A DNA stretch of 64,000 bases from Bradyrhizobium sp. SZCCT0153 (GCF_018129995.1 NZ_JAFCKS010000001.1:1275001-1339000); one strand, 5' to 3'. Positions 18,877-29,639 are shown, numbered from the stretch's first letter. Notes: generated by a model not told the origin, from the letters alone. Numbers and translations: made by a program.

Positions 18877-19023
18877 TCACCAGAGGCTGGCAATGCGCGC
18901 GGCGAGCGCGGCCGTCGCAAGCAGAAGCGCAAGGCAGACCCAATAGGCCGGCGAGCCGGTCCGAGCGTCCTGCGCCTCGTTCGCCGCGACCGCGGCATCC
19001 GTTCTGTACTCGTGCAACGCCAC
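18877..19023 (-). CDS. Possible 48-residue single-helix membrane peptide
   Basis: An open frame from a GTG at 19023 to a TGA at 18877-18879 between the pilin gene terminator and cpaA. The product has a polar N-terminal half (LHEYRTDAAVAANEAQDA) and a C-terminal hydrophobic helix (YWVCLALLLATAALAARIAS) ending in LW. The clean polar-then-hydrophobic design argues for a real membrane peptide, but the ribosome-binding site is weak and the start is not ATG. Function unknown. Confidence 0.35.
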   Translation of the reverse strand: MALHEYRTDAAVAANEAQDARTGSPAYWVCLALLLATAALAARIASLW

Positions 19024-19040
19024 TGGAACTTGCCGTCTTG

Positions 19041-19073
19041 AAAAACAAAGGCCCCGGGAGCTCCGGGGCTTTT
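19041..19073 (-). terminator. Bidirectional rho-independent terminator after flp
   Basis: A strong hairpin, GCCCCGG-GAGCT-CCGGGGC, lies 3' of the pilin gene. On the minus strand it is followed by CCTTTGTTTTTC; on the plus strand it is followed by a short T run. It would end the abundant pilin transcript before cpaA. Confidence 0.8.
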
Positions 19074-19092
19074 GCCGTCGTTCGTCGGTCGC

Positions 19093-19257
19093 TTACTTCA
19101 GCGAGGTGCTGATCGAGGTGAACTTGGTGTTCAGCGTGGTGCCGAGATTGTTGACGACGGTGATGATGGCCAGTGCGATACCGGCGGCGATCAGGCCGTA
19201 TTCGATGGCGGTGGCGCCGGATTCATCCTTCGCGAAACGCGCAATCAGGTTCTTCAT
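19093..19257 (-). CDS. Flp-family type IVb pilin
   Basis: A 54-residue major pilin subunit, shorter than most gene-finder cut-offs. The sequence has the diagnostic Flp features: a short basic leader (MKNLIARFAKDESG), the processing site followed by ATAIEYGLIAAGIALAIITV, in which the Glu-Tyr pair is invariant, and a short polar C-terminus ending TSLK. CpaA/TadV-type peptidase would cut after the Gly at residue 14. The start has GGAG about 10 bases upstream. It has its own terminator and is likely transcribed apart from cpaA. Confidence 0.95.
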   Translation of the reverse strand: MKNLIARFAKDESGATAIEYGLIAAGIALAIITVVNNLGTTLNTKFTSISTSLK

Positions 19258-19520
19258 GAACAAAACTCCGTCTGGGTTGGATCGCCTCGTTCGGCGCTGG
19301 ACTTGACGGGATGAACATGAGAGCGAGCTCTTTCGGTAGAGTTAATTCGATCGGGCAAACCCCCTTGCTTCGCGGTGCTTTTGGCCAGAGTGAATTTCGC
19401 CTTAAGGCGGCGGTTGCAATTCGTTCCGGTTCCCGATGTGCAACAAGCGCGGTGCCGGCTTCACCGGTCCTTAAATTTAGCGGAGTACGCGTAAACCAGC
19501 CATTTGGAAGAGAGGCGACG

Positions 19521-20348
19521 ATGTCGAGCCTGCCCATGCAAGTCGCCCTGATGCTCGGAGAGACCATCGCCAAGGTGATCCCCGTCACCTTCGTCCTCGC
19601 GATGGTCTTCACCGTGCTCGAGCATTTCTGGGCCTGCAATCCCGGCGCGCCCTGGTGGCGCAAGCGGGAGATCGTCACGGACATCTGCTACTGGTTCTTC
19701 GTTCCGGTGTTCGCACGCACCATGCGGATCGGACTTCTGATCGTTGGCGCGAGCCTTGTTTTCAACATCCATGATGCCGACGAGCTCATCGCCTTCTACG
19801 ACAACGGTCACGGCCCGCTGTCGCTGTTGCCCCTCTGGATTCAGGCCGCGCTGTTCCTGGTCCTGTCCGATTTCATGCTGTACTGGCTGCACCGGCTGTT
19901 CCACGGCGGCGGCTTCTGGAAGTACCACGCGATCCATCACTCCTCGGAGGAGATCAGCTGGATTTCGGCCGCCCGCTTCCATCCCGTCAATCTCGTGCTC
20001 GGCTCGATCGGGGTCGACGTCGTGCTGCTGATGGCCGGCATTTCCCCGAACGTCATGATCCTGGTTGCCCCGTTCACGACCTTCCATTCGGCCTTCGTGC
20101 ACGCCAACCTCAACTGGACCTTCGGGCCGTTCAAATATCTGCTGGCGACGCCGGTGTTCCACCGCTGGCACCACACCTCGCTCGAAGAGGGCGGCGACAC
20201 CAATTTTGCCGGTACCTTCCCGATCTGGGACGTGCTGTTCGGCACTTTCCGCATGCCCGAGGGGCAACTGCCGCAGGATTACGGCAAGGACGAAGCCACC
20301 ATGCCGAAGGAAATCGCAGGGCAGCTCGCCTATCCGTTCCGCCGCTAG
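19521..20348 (+). CDS. Sterol desaturase / fatty acid hydroxylase superfamily protein
   Basis: A 275-residue integral membrane di-iron enzyme. Membrane helices occupy the first 120 residues, and the characteristic histidine boxes follow: HRLFH (about residue 124), HAIHHS (about 136) and HRWHHTSLEEGG (about 214). The start at 19521 has GGAAGAGAGG just upstream. Family members hydroxylate or desaturate lipids such as sterols, hopanoid-linked chains or fatty acids; the substrate here cannot be told. It is divergent from the pilin gene. Confidence 0.9.
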   Translation: MSSLPMQVALMLGETIAKVIPVTFVLAMVFTVLEHFWACNPGAPWWRKREIVTDICYWFFVPVFARTMRIGLLIVGASLVFNIHDADELIAFYDNGHGPLSLLPLWIQAALFLVLSDFMLYWLHRLFHGGGFWKYHAIHHSSEEISWISAARFHPVNLVLGSIGVDVVLLMAGISPNVMILVAPFTTFHSAFVHANLNWTFGPFKYLLATPVFHRWHHTSLEEGGDTNFAGTFPIWDVLFGTFRMPEGQLPQDYGKDEATMPKEIAGQLAYPFRR

Positions 20349-20502
20349 GGCTTTATCGAGAGCCACAAAACGCCGGTCCGTTCAAACAATAGTCCGCGAA
20401 TTTGCGGAACGTTCACGAATTGAGGGCAGGTTAACCGGGTCGGGCACCGGCTCCGCTGTATCGAATCGTTCTGCCGGTTTGTGACGTCCCGGGAGTAAGA
20501 GT

Positions 20503-20994
20503 ATGCGTAAAGAACTGCGCCGTCATGTGCGCGTCTGCCTTCTGGTTGCGACCGCGGTGCTGGCATCGCCGGCTGCCGGCCTTGCCGAATCCACCGCCGA
20601 TACCATCGCCGTCAGTGTCGACCAGGCCAAGCTGGTGCGGCTGCCCGGGAAGGTGGCGACCATCGTGGTCGGCAATCCGCTGATCGCCGACGTCACGCTC
20701 CAGCCCGGCGGCATGATCGTCGTGACCGGGAAAGGCTACGGCGGCACCAATTTCATTGCGCTCGACCGGGGCGGCGAAATCCTGGTCGACCGCCAGATCC
20801 AGGTCGAAGGTCCGAGCGACCGGCTCGTCACCGTCTATCGCGGGGTCGAGCGCGAGTCCTATAGCTGTATGCCGACCTGCCAGCGCCGGGTCACGCTCGG
20901 TGACAGCGATGCCTACTTCAACAACACGATGAGCCAGGCCGGCACGTTGAGCAACAATGCCAGCGGCGGTGCCGGGGGCGCCAAGACGAACTGA
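20503..20994 (+). CDS. Stand-alone pilus assembly protein N-terminal-domain protein
   Basis: A 163-residue exported protein. A signal peptide (CLLVATAVLASPAAGLAES, ending near residue 29) is followed by a domain like the N-terminal part of CpaC: DTIAVSVDQAKLVRLPGK, VATIVVGNPLIADVTLQPGG and GTNFIALDRGGEIL. The C-terminal third has two Cys (SCMPTCQ) and a low-complexity Ser/Asn/Gly tail. It lacks a secretin domain, so it cannot form the pore itself and may be a periplasmic accessory of the Flp pilus. A terminator follows at 21058. Confidence 0.85.
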   Translation: MRKELRRHVRVCLLVATAVLASPAAGLAESTADTIAVSVDQAKLVRLPGKVATIVVGNPLIADVTLQPGGMIVVTGKGYGGTNFIALDRGGEILVDRQIQVEGPSDRLVTVYRGVERESYSCMPTCQRRVTLGDSDAYFNNTMSQAGTLSNNASGGAGGAKTN

Positions 20995-21057
20995 CACAAG
21001 ACGAGCTGACAAGACGAACGAACGGGTCGTGCTGAATTCCGCGGGCAGAAACCGCAA

Positions 21058-21094
21058 TGAAAAAAGGCCGGGCATCGCGCCCGGCCTTTTCTTT
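21058..21094 (+). terminator. Rho-independent terminator
   Basis: An AAAAAAGGCCGGG stem with a short loop and the matching CCCGGCCTTTTCTTTT lies about 65 bp after the pilus accessory gene. T runs on both strands let it also end the minus-strand cold-shock gene that stops at 21136. Confidence 0.85.
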
Positions 21095-21135
21095 TGACTT
21101 GTTCGCTCGAGCCGATCGGGGCCGAAAGCGGTAGC

Positions 21136-21348
21136 TCAGCCGGCCGAGCGGAGGTTGTCCGCTGCCGACTTGCCGGAACGGCGGTCGGCCACGATCTCGT
21201 AGGAGATCTTCTGACCTTCGCGCAGCGTGCCGAGGCCCGCACGCTCCACAGCGCTGATGTGGACGAACACGTCCTGGCCGCCGTCGTCGGGCTGGATGAA
21301 GCCGAAGCCTTTGGTCGCGTTAAACCACTTCACGGTTCCCATGCTCAT
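21136..21348 (-). CDS. Cold-shock domain protein (CspA family)
   Basis: A 70-residue single cold-shock domain protein. The RNP-type motifs are present: [15 protein letters not shown] (residues 4-18, RNP1 KGFGFI) and DVFVHISAV (RNP2). Such proteins bind single-stranded RNA and act as RNA chaperones. It lies downstream of a DEAD-box helicase and an IF-1 gene on the same strand, which supports a role in RNA unfolding at low temperature. The 269-bp region before it may contain a long regulated leader. Confidence 0.95.
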   Translation of the reverse strand: MSMGTVKWFNATKGFGFIQPDDGGQDVFVHISAVERAGLGTLREGQKISYEIVADRRSGKSAADNLRSAG

Positions 21349-21541
21349 GGGGGTAGTCCCTTCTCAGATAACACAATGTCAGAGCCCGCTCGCGCGGACA
21401 GGTTAGATCGAATTTTTGGAAGGGTCGTCAGCGTGTCTGAACCGGCTGTACCGGTGGATGCTAATGTCGTCCGGCCGAAAATCGATTAATTCATTTTATT
21501 GGAAACAGGCCCTCAAAACAATCCTGACGTGCACGATTTTT

Positions 21542-21570
21542 TGATCCGCCGTGGAGTCCACGGCGGATCA
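21542..21570. repeat. Perfect 14-bp inverted repeat between infA and the cold-shock gene
   Basis: TGATCCGCCGTGGA and its exact reverse complement are separated by one base. In RNA this makes a 13-bp stem with a three-base loop. It has no T run in the direction of infA transcription, so it is not a classical terminator. It could act as an mRNA 3' stabiliser, a weak terminator or a protein-binding site. The rest of the 21349-21617 gap is AT-richer and contains no visible gene. Confidence 0.6.
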
Positions 21571-21617
21571 GCATACAGGTTAGAATTTTAATTCCGCGCT
21601 CGCGCGCCAAGGGGCCG

Positions 21618-21905
21618 TTAACGGCGGCGGAACTGGCCACCGCGCTGTCCGGGACGTGGAGGTCCGCCCACACCGCTCGGACGTTCGTCCTTGTGGCGGA
21701 AAATCAGCCGGCCCTTTTCGAGGTCATAGGGCGACATTTCCACCGTCACGCGATCGCCCGCCAGCGTCTTGATGCGGTTCTTCTTCATCTTGCCGGCGGT
21801 ATAGGCGACGATCTCGTGTCCGGCATCGAGTTGCACGCGGTAGCGGGCATCGGGGAGGATTTCGGTGACCAGTCCTTCGAACTGGATCAGCTCTTCCTTA
21901 GCCAT
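21618..21905 (-). CDS. infA: Translation initiation factor IF-1 with basic C-terminal extension
   Basis: A 95-residue S1-like OB-fold protein that binds the ribosomal A site. Residues 1-72 match IF-1 ([40 protein letters not shown]). Bacterial IF-1 is usually about 72 residues; this one carries about 22 extra residues rich in Gly, Pro and Arg ([19 protein letters not shown]). The extension and its place behind a DEAD-box helicase (23 bp spacing) suggest a second, specialised IF-1. GGAG lies upstream of the ATG. Confidence 0.93.
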   Translation of the reverse strand: MAKEELIQFEGLVTEILPDARYRVQLDAGHEIVAYTAGKMKKNRIKTLAGDRVTVEMSPYDLEKGRLIFRHKDERPSGVGGPPRPGQRGGQFRRR

Positions 21906-21928
21906 GAATTTCTCCAGGTCGTGGACGG

Positions 21929-23467
<1,539 letters not shown>

Positions 23468-23895
23468 AAGGGGGTTCTTTCCATGTCAAAAGCGGGCGCC
23501 CGGCGCATTCGGCGCGGCGCGCGCAAAAGGGTGTCGTGAAGACACCTGCGTGTTTGGGGTGTCGGATGGCTTGATGGGATGGGGCAAGCCAGACGCCCGT
23601 AAGGGCTTAAGAACACGCGGCTCGCAACGGTCTCTTGATTCGCAAGAGGCCTCGCGCTCCATATGGAACATCGAAGGGGCGCTTTCAAGGCAAGTCTGCC
23701 GCAAACCGCGATTGCGGTGCAGAAATAGTTATGCCGGAATTTTAGCCAGAGTCCGCAATTTGCTCATAAAATAATCTGCCTGCCGCTTTCGCATACATTT
23801 AAATTGCCCATCGTTTAGGCGAAGCGGTTGCGGCGAAACTTTGTTTTAGATCTATTTTATAAACAAAAACAATGGTTTGAGTGGTGTTTACTCCA
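23468..23895 (+). other. Intergenic region upstream of urtA
   Basis: This stretch of about 430 bp separates the helicase start from the urtA promoter. I see no convincing gene in it. From about 23720 it becomes clearly AT-rich. It contains an imperfect inverted repeat, TTTGTTT (23840-23846) and AAACAAA (23861-23867), centred about 68 bp before the predicted transcription start, where an activator of a sigma-54 promoter could bind (inference). Confidence 0.5.
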
Positions 23896-23910
23896 TGGCA
23901 TGGTTCTTGC
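23896..23910 (+). promoter_or_regulatory. Sigma-54 (RpoN) -24/-12 promoter of urtA
   Basis: TGGCATGGTTCTTGC matches the sigma-54 consensus TGGCACG-N4-TTGC at 10 of 11 fixed positions, with the required 10 bases between the GG and GC pairs. Transcription would start near 23922, leaving a leader of about 67 bases before the urtA ATG. Sigma-54 with NtrC is the standard nitrogen-limitation control of urea uptake, so the signal fits its gene. Confidence 0.8.
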
Positions 23911-23988
23911 GAATCCGTTAATCGCAGGCGGCCGTGGGGCCGTTTCGCAGCGTCTTTTTCACGTCTGCGTCAGGGAGATGAGATACTC

Positions 23989-25311
23989 ATGCTTAACAAA
24001 TCCACTCACGATATAGCGGCGTCATTTAGCCGCCGCGGCGTGCTCGCCGCGACCGCCGGACTGATGCTCGGTCTGGCTTCATTGACCGGCGCCAAGGCCG
24101 CCGACGACACCATCAAGGTCGGCGTGCTTCACTCCCTCTCCGGCACCATGGCCATCAGCGAAACCACGCTGAAGGACACTATCCTCTTCCTGATCGATGA
24201 GCAGAACAAGAAGGGCGGCGTGCTGGGCAAGAAGCTCGAAGCCGTCGTCGTCGATCCCGCCTCGAACTGGCCGCTGTTCGCCGAGAAGGCGCGCGAGCTG
24301 ATCACCAAGGACAAGGTCGCGGTCGTGTTCGGCTGCTGGACCTCGGTGTCGCGCAAGTCGGTGCTCCCGGTCTTCAAGGAGTTGAACAACATCCTGTTCT
24401 ACCCCGTGCAGTACGAGGGCGAGGAGAGCGAGCGCAACGTGTTCTACACCGGTGCTGCGCCGAACCAGCAGGCGATCCCCGCCGTCGACTACCTGATGAA
24501 GGAAGAGAAGGTGAAGCGCTGGGTGCTCGCGGGCACCGACTACGTCTATCCGCGCACCACCAACAAGATCCTGGAAGCCTATCTGAAGTCCAAGGGTGTC
24601 GCCCAGGAAGACATCATGATCAACTACACGCCGTTCGGTCATTCCGACTGGCAGACGATCGTGGCCGACATCAAGAAGTTCGGCTCGGCCGGCAAGAAGA
24701 CCGCGGTGGTCTCGACCATCAACGGCGACGCCAACGTCCCCTTCTACAAGGAGCTCGGCAACCAGGGCATCAAGGCGAAGGACATCCCGGTGGTCGCGTT
24801 CTCGGTGGGTGAGGAAGAACTCGCCGGCATCGACACCAAGCCGCTGCTCGGCCATCTCGCCGCCTGGAACTACTTCGAATCGATCAAGACCCCGGCGAAC
24901 GAGAAGTTCATCAAGGACTGGCAGGCCTACACCAAGAATCCGAAGCGCGTGACCAACGACCCGATGGAAGCGCACGTGATCGGCTTCAACATGTGGGTGA
25001 AGGCCGTCGAGAAGGTGAAGTCGACCGATCCGGACAAGGTGATCGACGCGCTTCCCGGCATCGAAGCGCCGAACCTGACCGGTGGCGTGTCGAAGATGCT
25101 GCCGAACCACCACATCACCAAGCCGGTGTTCATCGGCGAGATCAAGGGCAACGGCCAGTTCGACGTGGTCTGGAAGACCCCGGGTCTCGTTGCTGGCGAT
25201 GCCTGGTCGAAAGAGCTCGACGGCTCCAAGGACCTGATCGGCGACTGGGTCGGCAAGAAGTGCGGCAACTTCAACACCAAGACCAACAAGTGCCTCGGCT
25301 CGGGCTCCTGA
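23989..25311 (+). CDS. urtA: Urea ABC transporter substrate-binding protein UrtA
   Basis: A 440-residue periplasmic urea-binding protein. The signal peptide contains a twin-arginine-like motif (SRRGVLAATAGLMLGLASLT) and ends near AKAAD. The mature protein follows the UrtA pattern from IKVGVLHSLSGTMAISETTL, through VFGCWTSVSRKSVLPVFKE and FYPVQYEGEESERNVFYTG, to the C-terminal WVGKKCGNFNTKTNKCLGSG. The start at 23989 has GGGAG upstream. It is the first gene of urtABCDE and is preceded by the sigma-54 promoter. A 12-bp stem-loop separates it from urtB, which probably allows more UrtA than permease to be made. Confidence 0.97.
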   Translation: MLNKSTHDIAASFSRRGVLAATAGLMLGLASLTGAKAADDTIKVGVLHSLSGTMAISETTLKDTILFLIDEQNKKGGVLGKKLEAVVVDPASNWPLFAEKARELITKDKVAVVFGCWTSVSRKSVLPVFKELNNILFYPVQYEGEESERNVFYTGAAPNQQAIPAVDYLMKEEKVKRWVLAGTDYVYPRTTNKILEAYLKSKGVAQEDIMINYTPFGHSDWQTIVADIKKFGSAGKKTAVVSTINGDANVPFYKELGNQGIKAKDIPVVAFSVGEEELAGIDTKPLLGHLAAWNYFESIKTPANEKFIKDWQAYTKNPKRVTNDPMEAHVIGFNMWVKAVEKVKSTDPDKVIDALPGIEAPNLTGGVSKMLPNHHITKPVFIGEIKGNGQFDVVWKTPGLVAGDAWSKELDGSKDLIGDWVGKKCGNFNTKTNKCLGSGS

Positions 25312-25339
25312 TCCGGACCTGACGCTCCGTTACACGATC

Positions 25340-25369
25340 GGAGAAGGCGGCGATCCCGCCGCCTTCTCC
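25340..25369 (+). terminator. Stem-loop between urtA and urtB (attenuator or mRNA stabiliser)
   Basis: A perfect 12-bp stem (GGAGAAGGCGGC and its complement) with the loop GATCCC sits in the 84-bp gap between urtA and urtB. Only a weak pyrimidine run follows, so read-through is expected. Elements of this kind in ABC-transporter operons protect the binding-protein mRNA or partly end transcription. Confidence 0.65.
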
Positions 25370-25395
25370 ACTCCTTTCTGCCGGGGTCATTCACA

Positions 25396-27003
25396 GTGCC
25401 AGCCCATTTGTCCGCCCGTCTCTGCACCTTTGTCCTCTCGTTGTTCCTGATCGCGTTCGCACTGCCGGCCTTTGCCGGTCCGTTCGAGGACGCCGTCGCC
25501 AAATTCGCCAACGATGATTATTCCGAGACGGAAGAGGCGATCGGCGTGGTCGCGAGCAGCGGCAACAAGCTGGCCTTCCCCATCATCAGCGCGCTCCAGG
25601 ACGGCCGCCTCATGGCCGATCCTGAAAGCAAGAAGGTTTACGTCACCGGCGCCGACGGCAAGTCGATCGATGCCGCAACCGGCGAGCCGGTCGCCAGCGT
25701 TCCCGACAGCGCGAGCGCGGTCCGCCTCAACAACCGCCTGCGCCGCAGCGTCGACGCCGCGGTCGGCAGCCTGACGCTGCAGTCGCCGGATCTCGGAGTG
25801 CGCCTCCAGGCCGCGCAATCCGTCTTCAAGTCGCATGAGGAGACGGCGCTCGAAGCCGTCGACGGCGCGCTCGCCAAGGAAACCAACCGATCCGTCAAGG
25901 CCGCGCTGGTCGATGCCCGCGCGGCAATCCTGTTGTTCAAGTCCGACGCCACCGAGGTCGAGAAGCTCGAGGCGGTCGCCACCCTCAAGGCGCGTGGCGA
26001 CCAGGAAGCGCTGGCGCTGCTCACCGGTATGGGCGACCAGCCGGCCTCGGTGACCAAGGCGGCCGCCAGCGCGATCGGCTCGATCCAGAGCTCGCTCGCG
26101 GTCTGGTCCATGGTTCAGAATGCCTGGTACGGCCTCTCGCTCGGCTCGGTGTTGCTGCTCGCCGCGATCGGCCTCGCCATCACCTTCGGCGTGATGGGCG
26201 TGATCAACATGGCCCATGGCGAGATGGTGATGATCGGCGCCTACACCACTTTCGTGGTGCAGGAGGTGATCCGCACCAGCTATCCCGGCCTGTTCGACTA
26301 TTCGCTGCTGATCGCGGTGCCGCTCGCCTTCCTCGTCGCCGGCGCGATCGGCGTGCTGATCGAACGCAGCATCATCCGCTTCCTCTATGGGCGTCCGCTG
26401 GAGACGCTGCTCGCGACCTGGGGCCTGTCGCTGGTGCTGCAGCAGGCGGTGCGCACCATGTTCGGTCCGACCAACCGCGAGGTCGGCAACCCCTCCTGGA
26501 TGAGCGGCGCGTTCGAGCTCGGCCAGATCACCATCACCTATAACCGCCTCTGGATCCTGGTCTTCACGCTCGCGGTGTTTGCGATCCTGCTCGCGATGCT
26601 GCGCTATACCGCGCTTGGCCTCGAGATGCGCGCGGTGACCCAGAATCGCCGCATGGCGGCCTCGATGGGCATCGCGACCTCGCGCGTCGACGCGCTGACC
26701 TTCGGGCTCGGCTCGGGCATTGCCGGCATCGCCGGCGTGGCGCTGTCGCAGATCGACAATGTCAGTCCCAATCTCGGCCAGAGCTACATCATCGACAGCT
26801 TCATGGTCGTGGTGTTCGGCGGGGTCGGCAATCTCTGGGGCACGCTGGTCGGCGCCTTCACGCTCGGCATCGCCAACAAGTTCCTGGAGCCGGTCGCCGG
26901 TGCCGTGCTCGGCAAGATCGCCATCCTTGTTCTCATCATCCTCTTCATTCAAAAACGCCCGCGCGGCCTGTTCGCGCTCAAGGGCCGTGCGGTGGAAGCA
27001 TGA
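25396..27003 (+). CDS. urtB: Urea ABC transporter permease UrtB
   Basis: A 535-residue permease of the LivH class with the long periplasmic N-terminal extension characteristic of UrtB. A signal peptide (FVLSLFLIAFALPAFAGP) is followed by a soluble helical region to about residue 235. The membrane domain then begins (LGSVLLLAAIGLAITFGVMG), with the branched-chain permease landmark INMAHGEMVMIGAY. The start is a GTG at 25396. The last four bases overlap the ATG of urtC. Confidence 0.96.
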   Translation: MPAHLSARLCTFVLSLFLIAFALPAFAGPFEDAVAKFANDDYSETEEAIGVVASSGNKLAFPIISALQDGRLMADPESKKVYVTGADGKSIDAATGEPVASVPDSASAVRLNNRLRRSVDAAVGSLTLQSPDLGVRLQAAQSVFKSHEETALEAVDGALAKETNRSVKAALVDARAAILLFKSDATEVEKLEAVATLKARGDQEALALLTGMGDQPASVTKAAASAIGSIQSSLAVWSMVQNAWYGLSLGSVLLLAAIGLAITFGVMGVINMAHGEMVMIGAYTTFVVQEVIRTSYPGLFDYSLLIAVPLAFLVAGAIGVLIERSIIRFLYGRPLETLLATWGLSLVLQQAVRTMFGPTNREVGNPSWMSGAFELGQITITYNRLWILVFTLAVFAILLAMLRYTALGLEMRAVTQNRRMAASMGIATSRVDALTFGLGSGIAGIAGVALSQIDNVSPNLGQSYIIDSFMVVVFGGVGNLWGTLVGAFTLGIANKFLEPVAGAVLGKIAILVLIILFIQKRPRGLFALKGRAVEA

Positions 27004-28172
27004 CCCCTCACATGCTGACGCGATCGCTGGACCGCGGCGCGACCATCTTCCTCGCCATCGTCGTGGCCTGCGGCATCCTGATCCCGCTCTCCAACCTGCT
27101 GCTGCCCGCGGGCTCGTTCCTGCAAGTGCCAACCTATCTCGTCGCGCTCTGGGGCAAGTACGTCTGCTACGCGATCCTCGCGCTCTCGATCGATCTGATC
27201 TGGGGCTATTGCGGCATCCTCTCGCTCGGTCACGGTGCCTTCTTCGCGCTCGGCGGCTACGCGATGGGCATGTACCTGATGCGGCAGATCGGCACCCGCG
27301 GCGTCTACGGCAACCCGATCCTGCCCGATTTCATGGTGTTCCTGAACTATTCGAAGCTGCCCTGGTACTGGTACGGCTTCGACATGTTCTGGTTCGCGGC
27401 GCTGATGGTGCTGGTCGTGCCCGGCCTGCTCGCCTTCTGCTTCGGCTGGCTCGCCTTCCGCTCCCGCGTCACCGGCGTGTATCTGTCGATCATCACGCAG
27501 GCGATGACCTACGCGCTCCTGCTCGCCTTCTTCCGCAACGATTTCGGCTTCGGCGGCAACAACGGCCTCACCGACTTCAAGGACATCCTGGGCTTCAACG
27601 TCCAGGCCGAAGGCACCCGCGCCGCGCTGTTCGCGCTGAGCTGCCTGGCGCTGATCGCAAGCTTCCTGATCTGCCGCTCCGTGGTGTCCTCCAAGCTCGG
27701 CAAGGTCCTGATCGCAATCCGCGACGCGGAATCGCGCAGCCGCTTCCTCGGCTACCGCGTCGAATCCTACAAGCTGTTCGTGTTCACGTTGTCGGCCTGC
27801 ATGGCCGGCGTCGCCGGGGCGCTCTATGTGCCGCAGGTCGGCATCATCAACCCATCCGAATTCGCGCCGGGCAATTCGATCGAAGCGGTGATCTGGGTCG
27901 CGGTCGGCGGCCGCGGCACCCTGGTCGGCGCGGCGCTCGGTGCGGTCGTCGTCAACTACGCCAAGACGTTCTTCACCTCGGGCATGCTGGCGCCGTACTG
28001 GTTGTTCATGCTGGGCGCGATGTTCATCCTGGTGACGCTGTTGCTGCCCAAGGGCATCGTCGGCACCTTCAACGCCTGGTGGGATCAGTCGAAGGAGAAG
28101 CGCGCCGCCGCCGCGACGACCGCGAGCGCAGCGGCGGAAGACGGCATCACCGAACCCAAGATGGCGGAGTAG
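27000..28172 (+). CDS. urtC: Urea ABC transporter permease UrtC
   Basis: A 390-residue permease of the LivM class that pairs with UrtB. Membrane helices span the chain; conserved segments include LSIDLIWGYCGILSLGHGAF, GNNGLTDFKDILGF and IRDAESRSRFLGYRVESYKL, the cytoplasmic loop that meets the ATPases. It overlaps urtB by four bases and precedes urtD by 6 bp. Confidence 0.96.
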   Translation: MTPHMLTRSLDRGATIFLAIVVACGILIPLSNLLLPAGSFLQVPTYLVALWGKYVCYAILALSIDLIWGYCGILSLGHGAFFALGGYAMGMYLMRQIGTRGVYGNPILPDFMVFLNYSKLPWYWYGFDMFWFAALMVLVVPGLLAFCFGWLAFRSRVTGVYLSIITQAMTYALLLAFFRNDFGFGGNNGLTDFKDILGFNVQAEGTRAALFALSCLALIASFLICRSVVSSKLGKVLIAIRDAESRSRFLGYRVESYKLFVFTLSACMAGVAGALYVPQVGIINPSEFAPGNSIEAVIWVAVGGRGTLVGAALGAVVVNYAKTFFTSGMLAPYWLFMLGAMFILVTLLLPKGIVGTFNAWWDQSKEKRAAAATTASAAAEDGITEPKMAE

Positions 28173-28178
28173 CCGGTC

Positions 28179-28940
<762 letters not shown>

Positions 28941-28943
28941 GCA

Positions 28944-29639
28944 ATGCTTGAGGTCAAGGACATCAACCTGTTCTACGGCGCGGCGCAGGCGCTGCGCGGC
29001 GTCTCGATCGCCGCAGAGCCCGGCAAGGTCACCTGCGTGCTCGGCCGCAACGGCGTCGGCAAGACCTCGCTCTTGCGCGCCATGGTCGGGCAATATCCGA
29101 TCTCCTCGGGTGCCATCGTGCTCGACGGCAGCGACATCACGGCCCTGAAGCCCTATGAGCGGGCGCGCAAGGGCATCGGCTTCGTGCCGCAAGGCCGCGA
29201 GATCTTTCCTCTTCTGACGGTCGAGGAAAACCTCAAGACCGGCTTCGGTCCGCTCAAGCGTGAGGACAGGCACATTCCGGACGACGTGTTCTCGCTGTTC
29301 CCGGTGCTGCAAAGCATGCTCGGCCGGCGCGGCGGCGATCTCTCCGGCGGCCAGCAGCAGCAGCTCGCGATCGGACGTGCGCTGGTGATGCGGCCAAAGC
29401 TGCTGCTGCTCGACGAGCCGACCGAGGGCATCCAGCCCTCGATCATCAAGGACATCGGCCGCGCCATCTCTTACCTGCGCAACCTCGGCAACATCGCCAT
29501 CGTGCTGGTCGAACAATATCTCGACTTTGCCTGCGAACTCGGCGACAGTTTCGCCGTGATGGATCGCGGCGCGGTGAAATTCGCCTGCGATCGCTCCAAT
29601 CTCGACCCGGCCGAAATCAGCCGCCAGATGGCCCTGTAG
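28944..29639 (+). CDS. urtE: Urea ABC transporter ATP-binding protein UrtE
   Basis: A 231-residue ATPase of the LivF class. Walker A is GRNGVGKTSLLR (about residue 34), the signature LSGGQQQQLAIG, and Walker B LLLLDEPTEGIQPS. A stretch IPDDVFSLFPVLQ between Walker A and the signature is typical of UrtE. It is the last urt gene; ureD starts 32 bp downstream, so import and hydrolysis of urea are probably co-transcribed. Confidence 0.96.
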   Translation: MLEVKDINLFYGAAQALRGVSIAAEPGKVTCVLGRNGVGKTSLLRAMVGQYPISSGAIVLDGSDITALKPYERARKGIGFVPQGREIFPLLTVEENLKTGFGPLKREDRHIPDDVFSLFPVLQSMLGRRGGDLSGGQQQQLAIGRALVMRPKLLLLDEPTEGIQPSIIKDIGRAISYLRNLGNIAIVLVEQYLDFACELGDSFAVMDRGAVKFACDRSNLDPAEISRQMAL

